Notes under the pieces: generated by a model
Database searches by the model: none
Told to the model about the DNA's origin: nothing
What the model saw: the letters and a program-made list of their open reading frames with translations, nothing else
Program-made: the position numbers and the translations under genes
Origin: Paralithodes platypus
Lineage: Eukaryota; Arthropoda; Malacostraca; Decapoda; Lithodidae
Assembly: GCA_032716605.1 (NCBI GenBank)
Contig: CM064552.1
Coordinates: 13,342,886-13,406,885 of the forward strand
Length of the DNA: 64,000 nucleotides
Direction: 5' to 3'
Part shown: piece after piece, positions 58,462-64,000 of the stretch
How positions within the stretch are numbered: position 1 is the stretch's first letter
How the letters are laid out: the number at the start of each line of letters is the position of its first letter

Positions 58462-58531
58462 CTAGGTCAGCTAAGTTAGGTGAGTTACGATAGATTAGTT
58501 AGTTTAAGTTAGCTTAGGTTAGGTACGTTCT
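58462..58531. repeat. Degenerate TTAGG patch
   Basis: GCTAAGTTAGGTGAGTTACG..TAGTTAGTTTAAGTTAGCTTAGGTTAGG. Confidence 0.5.
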
Positions 58532-59235
58532 TCATGCTCTCATTGTCTCTCGCCCTCGTCCTTTCGCATCCCATTACTCAAGTTTTTCCAATGTGCTTCA
58601 CCAAAAATTAAAGTAATGTGGATGTAACAAGATGTGAAGGCAACACGGAACATTTCCAGGATGTTAGGTACAGAGGCCGTATCACACTGGCTCCTTTAAC
58701 GGGAATCATATGCAGGAATGCGGTCATTGTTGCATTATCTAGCATAGGTTTCAGAAAACCTGTTGAAAACTCCGAAGACTACAAATTATTAAGAGGGTAG
58801 ATAGTATTTTATTAAGAGGGTAGATAGTATTTTATTAAGAGGGTAGATAGTATTTTATTGGAGTGATTCTGTAGCTATTTCGGGAAGCGACGACTCATTC
58901 ACGAATCAATTTTTGTCTACGCGAATGGTCCCGAGATTCTCAAATGACCCCCCCCCCCCACCAAAAAAAAAAAAAAAGGAAATGTGATAGCCCCTCAACA
59001 CTAGACTATGTGGACACTTTTTCACATTCATTATAATATTTATTCTACTTGGAACCACCTTTCCTAAAAAATGCTAAAAAGTGTTTCGGTAGAGCATATT
59101 TAAAGGAAAGTAAATACAGTTTTGATAAATTTGTGGTGAACGTTCTGTACTATACATTATATTCTGGAGTATCTCCCTAGAATGAACCGCAAGGATTTTA
59201 TATTACTTACTATCCCTTCGTGTAACTTCTTGTAG
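58532..59235. other. No gene; 23-bp triplication and C/A-run
   Basis: ATTAAGAGGGTAGATAGTATTTT is repeated three times (58788-58856, period 23). A C-run plus A-run lies at 58950-58977. Confidence 0.7.
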
Positions 59236-59335
59236 CTTCCCCAGAAGGCCAGATTCGCCCACCTGGATGACAAAGATTTCACACAGGCAGCTTCTCTATT
59301 GACGACAGGTAATTGAAATACTGTCTATGCCTAAT
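59236..59335 (+). repeat. Repeat unit Y (copy 1), exon-like
   Basis: CCCCAGAAGGCCAGATTCG through ACAAAGATTTCACACAGGCAG to TTGACGACAGGTAATTG. One frame reads KARFAHLDDKDFTQAASLLT and is bordered by AG and GT. Copy 2 is at 59824-59925. Confidence 0.6.
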
Positions 59336-59391
59336 TTCACATTAACCTACCCTATTCTAATCTACGATTCATCATAACTTCTCTATCGTTT

Positions 59392-59507
<116 letters not shown>

Positions 59508-59689
59508 CAACTGAAAACAGAGAGAGATAGATGTAAAATAGAAAAGAAAATTGAAAGTGTGCATGCCATTTCCTTTCCATTTCTTACTATTCTCTATATT
59601 CCTTCAGGCGATTTCCAAGCCCACTTAAAACTGTTTTCATGTACGGCAAATTGCCAAATGGAGCTGAGTGTGAGAAGAGTCTTCATTTT

Positions 59690-59925
59690 CGTTCGCTATC
59701 CTTTCCTTCCACTTTCCCTTACTTTCGGGGTTGCTATATCTCCTAGGATTAAGTCCTGGCCACCTCACTGGGATCATAAGATCTGTGATGCCAGTGTATC
59801 TATGTAAATCCGTGTAAATATCTCTCCCAGCAGGCCAGAATCACCCGCCTGGACAACAAAGATTTCACACAGGCAGCCTCTCCATTGACGACAGGAAATT
59901 GAAATATCTGGTGACATGCCTATCT
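59690..59925 (+). repeat. Composite repeat X+Y (copy 2)
   Basis: X part to about 59823, Y part 59824-59925 (CAGCAGGCCAGAATCACC..GATTTCACACAGGCAGC..GACGACAGG). X and Y are adjacent here but separate at 57909 and 59236. Confidence 0.65.
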
Positions 59926-60527
59926 GCCTCCTTTTGATCTTTGTCGGCTCCGGTGATATGTATGTATATATTGGTATAATGTAGACATATAGGAAGCCAA
60001 GTAGTAAAATTAAGAAGTTATATGATGATGGTTATAATGACATAATTATGATTATAATCATGATAATCATGATTTTGATGATGGTGATTATGATGGCGTT
60101 AGTGATGGGATGGACATCGTGTTAGAGGTGAAGATAATGGCGATGATCATGATTAATATAATCATGGTGATGATAATGATGATCTCCATAGAGGTAATTG
60201 TATATATTAAAAAAGAATAAATGATGTGCATAATATATACGTATTTTAAAGACCAGGGATATGAGCCAAATGCGTAAAGATTGGGCTACACACGGAATTC
60301 GATCTTTGCTTCTTTCAGGCATATAAATCTTACCTTCCCCCATATTCTGCCAAGACCAGGTGTTCCCATGATGCCCCATAAGCCCGCCCCATTATGGTCC
60401 ACTCACAATGGAACACCACATTCCTGAATGTTGTAAAGGTAGTAGCGATATTCAACCACCATTGTAGCTATTAGTTTTGGAGGCCCTTGATCATCTGTTA
60501 TTCACTTTTTGTAGCGGGGTACTCTTA
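59926..60527. other. No gene; GATGAT-rich stretch
   Basis: 60020-60190 is rich in TGATGATGG/ATAATCATGAT words. Confidence 0.4.
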
Positions 60528-60740
60528 TTAACTCTTACAGTACCAGCGACGTATTTTTCTTTATATTTTGGCGACTATTAGACGCTTTTATTTAGATTAG
60601 GAAGGACTTCTAGCAATAAAAAGGGTTTCAAACTATCTCACCAACCCTTTTACCTACCACAGATCCTTCCTAAGCTGCATAATGTCGTCTGAATATAGCT
60701 AGAATTAAATATAACACGTCGCTGGTACTCAAAGGGTTAA
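60528..60740. mobile_element. TTAA MITE (family B) copy
   Basis: TTAA at 60528-60531 and 60737-60740. Ends ACAGTACCAGCGACGT / ACGTCGCTGGTACTCAAAGGG. 213 bp. Confidence 0.88.
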
Positions 60741-61632
60741 CAAATCCTGTAGACCTTTCTCTCCCTATATCTGTGTACAACCTAGTTATTTGACATGCCT
60801 CTCTCTCACAGTTTCTTCCTTGCCACACATCTAAGCCTTGTATATTTGTTCACAATGATATTCTTTATTTCTTACATATTCACCTTGCTTCTATTCCTCA
60901 CCCCATTAGTTTTACATAATGTCTTCCCTTTTTTCTCTTCCTCATTCCCTCATCAAATATATTAATCACATTTTCACATCCTCCCATTCCTCACACATTC
61001 ATCAATTCTATTTAATCTTTCTCACTATTATTTCAGGTTTCTACAGTCGCCATTTAACTCTTCCATTCTTGTGTTCTCTTCCTTATAGCTTCCTTAAGTG
61101 TTTACATATATTACCATATATCATACTTTATACCTACCTTTTATTCACAAAATTGTCTTACCTCTTCCAATTCTCACCCACACATTTTCATCCCATCCCA
61201 TCTTCTATGTTTTCCCGAGTTGAGCATCACATTGTATATGGATTCAAACCTCAAACGTCCTCTATTCAAACATTACATATCTGTTCTCCCACGAAAAGGA
61301 TCGACTAGGACAGAGATTCAGGTATTCATCAACACAACCCATTCATTTTCCATCCAGCATTCCCCATTCATCAGGCAAATAACCCGTCACTATAAGAGCC
61401 CCCGACCCACCCTACTCAATATTCGTGAGCCCCCCAGTCATACAAGGGCCTGCTGTGTTTACCATCTGCCACTAACACACCCTTCACAGCTTACAGGTCA
61501 CTCATCTGTCCTAACTCGCCACGTCTTAGATTCTAGCCTTCACTGATTGTATCGAGTCTTGGGTTATATCACCGTTTAGTCTTACGCATATTTTGTTTTT
61601 CTATTAGTCTTACGCATATTTTGTTTTGTTCT
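60741..61632. other. T/C-rich sequence, no gene recognised
   Basis: Frames 60919-61308 and 61220-61546 have no recognised motif. GTCTTACGCATATTTTGTTT is duplicated at about 61578 and 61604, just before the LINE end. Confidence 0.4.
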
Positions 61633-61748
61633 ATGTGATTGAGGGAGGCAAAAGGCAGAACTGCCTATAGCGAGTGCCTCCCCCATAGTTAAAAGAGTGA
61701 CAGGGCCAAAATCAAGGGACGTTCGAGCCAAAATGCCTGGACACACGG
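61633..61748 (-). mobile_element. Jockey-type LINE 3' end fragment
   Basis: ATGTGATTGAGGGAGGCAAA to ATGCCTGGACACACGG, almost identical to 15018-15120, so young. Truncated after about 115 bp. Confidence 0.88.
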
Positions 61749-61785
61749 ATAAATAACGCACAACACATCATAGTACACACATACA

Positions 61786-61786
<1 letters not shown>

Positions 61787-61834
<48 letters not shown>

Positions 61835-61852
61835 TATATATATATATATATA
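61787..61852. repeat. (CA)n and (TA)n microsatellites
   Basis: (CA)23 to 61832, then (TA)9. Confidence 0.97.
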
Positions 61853-61859
61853 CTGTATA

Positions 61860-62358
61860 TACACAGAGTATATACAGTATATAACTCAGTTGTAGTGTAA
61901 ATATCCCACAACTAACTATAATCTTAATTTGACTATATTTTCTTCTTTTACTGTACATCCAATAGTCATTCACCTTCATCATTCTCCTTATCATGTTAAC
62001 CTTATTAGTCCAATACAAAAACGACAACTTCACTAGCGATGACTCCACCCTTCTACCCCATATTACCAAGATGGCTCAATTTGGTCTGACATGAGGTTTA
62101 CAAGTCACAACTCACAACTCACAAAAAGGTTACACAGTGGTTCTCAATAATGGGGTAGGAGATCAGAATGACAGAGCTCGAACTTGCTGCGACTAAAAAT
62201 AGTTTTTTTTAGTAGATACAGCATTTATATAAATATATACTATTATTATCGAGGGTAGTGAAGGTGCTATTAATGGGACGCAACCTCTCACGGTCGTTTT
62301 TTCACAAGGGACAATCGACAGTTACAATTAGCGAGATTATTACATAGCTTACTGAATG
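61860..62358. other. No gene recognised
   Basis: AT-rich; nothing repeated or coding. Confidence 0.3.
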
Positions 62359-62429
62359 CATGTTTCCGCCACAAAGCTGTCTGCTCAGGGGACCTTCAAA
62401 AAGTTATATATTCACGCCCCTGTCACAAA

Positions 62430-62460
<31 letters not shown>

Positions 62461-62735
62461 AAAAAAAAAAAAAAATCAATATATATACACTGTATATATA
62501 TCATTATTAATGATCTACTGTACAGTATATCTTGTCAATAAGGCCCCCATCACCGAATTATATAAAACTCTTCACAAAGCTATCCCTTCAACGACCAAAG
62601 ACAAAACTATCTATCCCAAGTCACAAGCCTTGGTCTCCGTCCGACCTATGTATCCAGTCACAAAGCTATATCTTTCGAACAGTAACAAAGACTATCTGTC
62701 CAGGACTCGGTCACAATGGTATCTTTCCGTGTCTG
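62359..62735. repeat. Degenerate GTCACAAAGCTATCT tandem repeat with poly-C/poly-A
   Basis: CACAAAGCTGTCTGC, GTCACAAAACTACC, TTCACAAAGCTATCCC, GTCACAAAGCTATATC, GTAACAAAGACTATCTGTCC and GTCACAATGGTATC recur irregularly. A C-run is at 62434-62452 and an A-run at 62453-62475. Confidence 0.6.
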
Positions 62736-62871
62736 TCTGTCTGTCTGTGTGTGTGTGTGTCAGTGGCATGTGCGTGATTCAGTGGTATGTGTATGTGTGT
62801 GTGTCGGCGGGATGACAAGGAGCGGGAGGGAGGCAATAAGGGAATGATTATAGGTATTGATAATGTCTGCC

Positions 62872-63125
62872 TCACACCACCTCTCTCACTCTCTGTCTCT
62901 TTCTCATTGCTTCACCAGACAGACAGACATATAAACAGAAACGAAACTTACACAATTTCTCTCTCTCTCTCGCTCTCTCTCTTTTATTGTTCCACCAGAC
63001 AGACACACAGGAATACAAACATTAACTTTTTTATTTCTCCCTCGACTCGCTCTCACTCTCTCTCTTTATCTCTCTCTCTCTCTCATTGTTCCATCAGACA
63101 GACACACAGGAACACAAACAATTCT
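62872..63125. repeat. ~85-bp tandem repeat: CT-run plus CATTGTTCCACCAGACAGACAC
   Basis: Three copies of the CCACCAGACAGACACACAGG core (about 62915, 62994, 63091), each preceded by a (CT)n run. Confidence 0.8.
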
Positions 63126-63279
63126 TTCCCTTCGAAGAGCCGTTAATGGAGGAAACAACTTGAACATTTACCGTACCTTCAGAAATGGAAATACTAATTC
63201 GTTATACTCTCTGTAAGCAACACTAATTCCCACAGCATTCGTTCGGTATCAGGTGCTGCGAAGGATAAGAATTGCTTAC

Positions 63280-63491
63280 TTAACCCCTTTACCACCATCA
63301 CGTAACTTTCATCACATTTTGGTTACCATTAGACGATTTTCTTTAGTTTATAATCTACCTCTACGACTCAAATGGCTAAATATGATCTCAATGAACCCTC
63401 TTAATAACATAGGTCCTTCTTAAGCTGCATAAAATAATCTCATTTTAGCCAGAATTAAAGGTAAAAACCGTCATGGTGCTGAAGGGGTCAA
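63280..63491. mobile_element. TTAA MITE (family B) copy
   Basis: TTAACCCCTTTACCACCATCACG at the left; CCGTCATGGTGCTGAAGGGGTCAA at the right (TTAA changed to TCAA). 212 bp. Confidence 0.83.
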
Positions 63492-63676
63492 GAATACAAG
63501 CGTCACATTTTATCTCATCGTACCACCGCAGACCAACAGACGTAGACAGAAACAAAGGCATATACACATCAATCGCATTATAACACACACTCAAAACACA
63601 CACCCTATACACTCAATTACCCAAGCTAATACACACACACACATAAAACACGCACCCTATACATTCAATCACCATA

Positions 63677-63680
<4 letters not shown>

Positions 63681-63745
<65 letters not shown>
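63681..63745. repeat. (CA)n microsatellite
   Basis: About 32 CA units; a looser CACACA region surrounds it from 63540. Confidence 0.97.
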
Positions 63746-63746
<1 letters not shown>

Positions 63747-64000
63747 CTGCTATCAGCCTGTGTTAGCTTACACATCTTCTCACCAATACAATATGCGTCT
63801 ACGTATGTACTTTGGTGGGAGGCCCGGCACCTCACGGTCGCCAAAGGTCGCATGTGACCTCGTAGTTAAGTAGTTGAGTAGAATAAGTATTGTACTTTAC
63901 CTAGGTTTAAGAAAAACGCTGTAGATTTTCAGCCTCAAGCTGCAATGAACAATAAACCGACAATTGTTATTATTATTATTATTATTTATACAAACACACA

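Noticed and set aside
60919..61546. 129- and 108-residue plus-strand frames
   Set aside because: Pyrimidine-rich DNA without motifs; no recognised domain, start context or splice logic.

Overview
The window looks like intergenic and intronic DNA of an animal, most likely an arthropod and probably a decapod crustacean. The grounds are: exons of a Wnt gene with GT-AG splice sites, AT-rich DNA packed with (GA)n, (CA)n and (TA)n microsatellites, minisatellites, TTAGG-type interstitial repeats, several non-LTR retrotransposon families and many small inverted-repeat transposons. No operon, rRNA, functional tRNA or CRISPR array is visible. A 100-base N run at 50689-50788 marks an assembly gap.

The one convincing host gene is on the minus strand at the left edge: a partial Wnt5. 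Its signal-peptide exon (coding part 8948-9036, likely exon 8948-9194) and its second coding exon (997-1253) are separated by a 7.7 kb intron. Both have canonical splice sites, their phases match, and the joined junction reads as a Wnt5 N-terminus. The remaining exons, including the lipidated serine and most conserved cysteines, would lie to the left of the window. A CCAAT/GC-box cluster followed by a donor-like site near 32.4 kb is a speculative upstream first exon.

Almost everything else is mobile or tandem DNA. (i) Jockey-type LINE remnants: a frameshifted EN+RT copy at 12875-14866, a nested minus-strand copy at 20540-23165, and 3' fragments at 2.3, 6.2, 15.0, 48.1 and 61.6 kb. (ii) CR1-like LINEs ending in (TTCTTATG)n: two nearly identical head-to-tail copies at 25307-28538, a short copy at 21603-21968 and a decayed one at 52590-54210. 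(iii) RTE-like and I-like 3' fragments near 3.1-3.7 and 34.3 kb. (iv) Three tRNA-headed SINE families. (v) Several MITE families, most notably two with TTAA target sites (piggyBac-like). One TTAA foldback ends 11 bp from the Wnt5 splice donor.

The right two thirds is dominated by tandem arrays: a purine-rich 21-22-bp minisatellite (23.9-25.3 and 28.5-29.5 kb) split by the CR1 pair; a CTGT-rich array grown inside a foldback MITE (38.9-39.7 kb); and a 4.7 kb array of a 16-bp C-rich unit (40.4-45.1 kb), G-quadruplex/i-motif prone and itself broken by a MITE. Long open frames across these arrays are composition artefacts, not genes.
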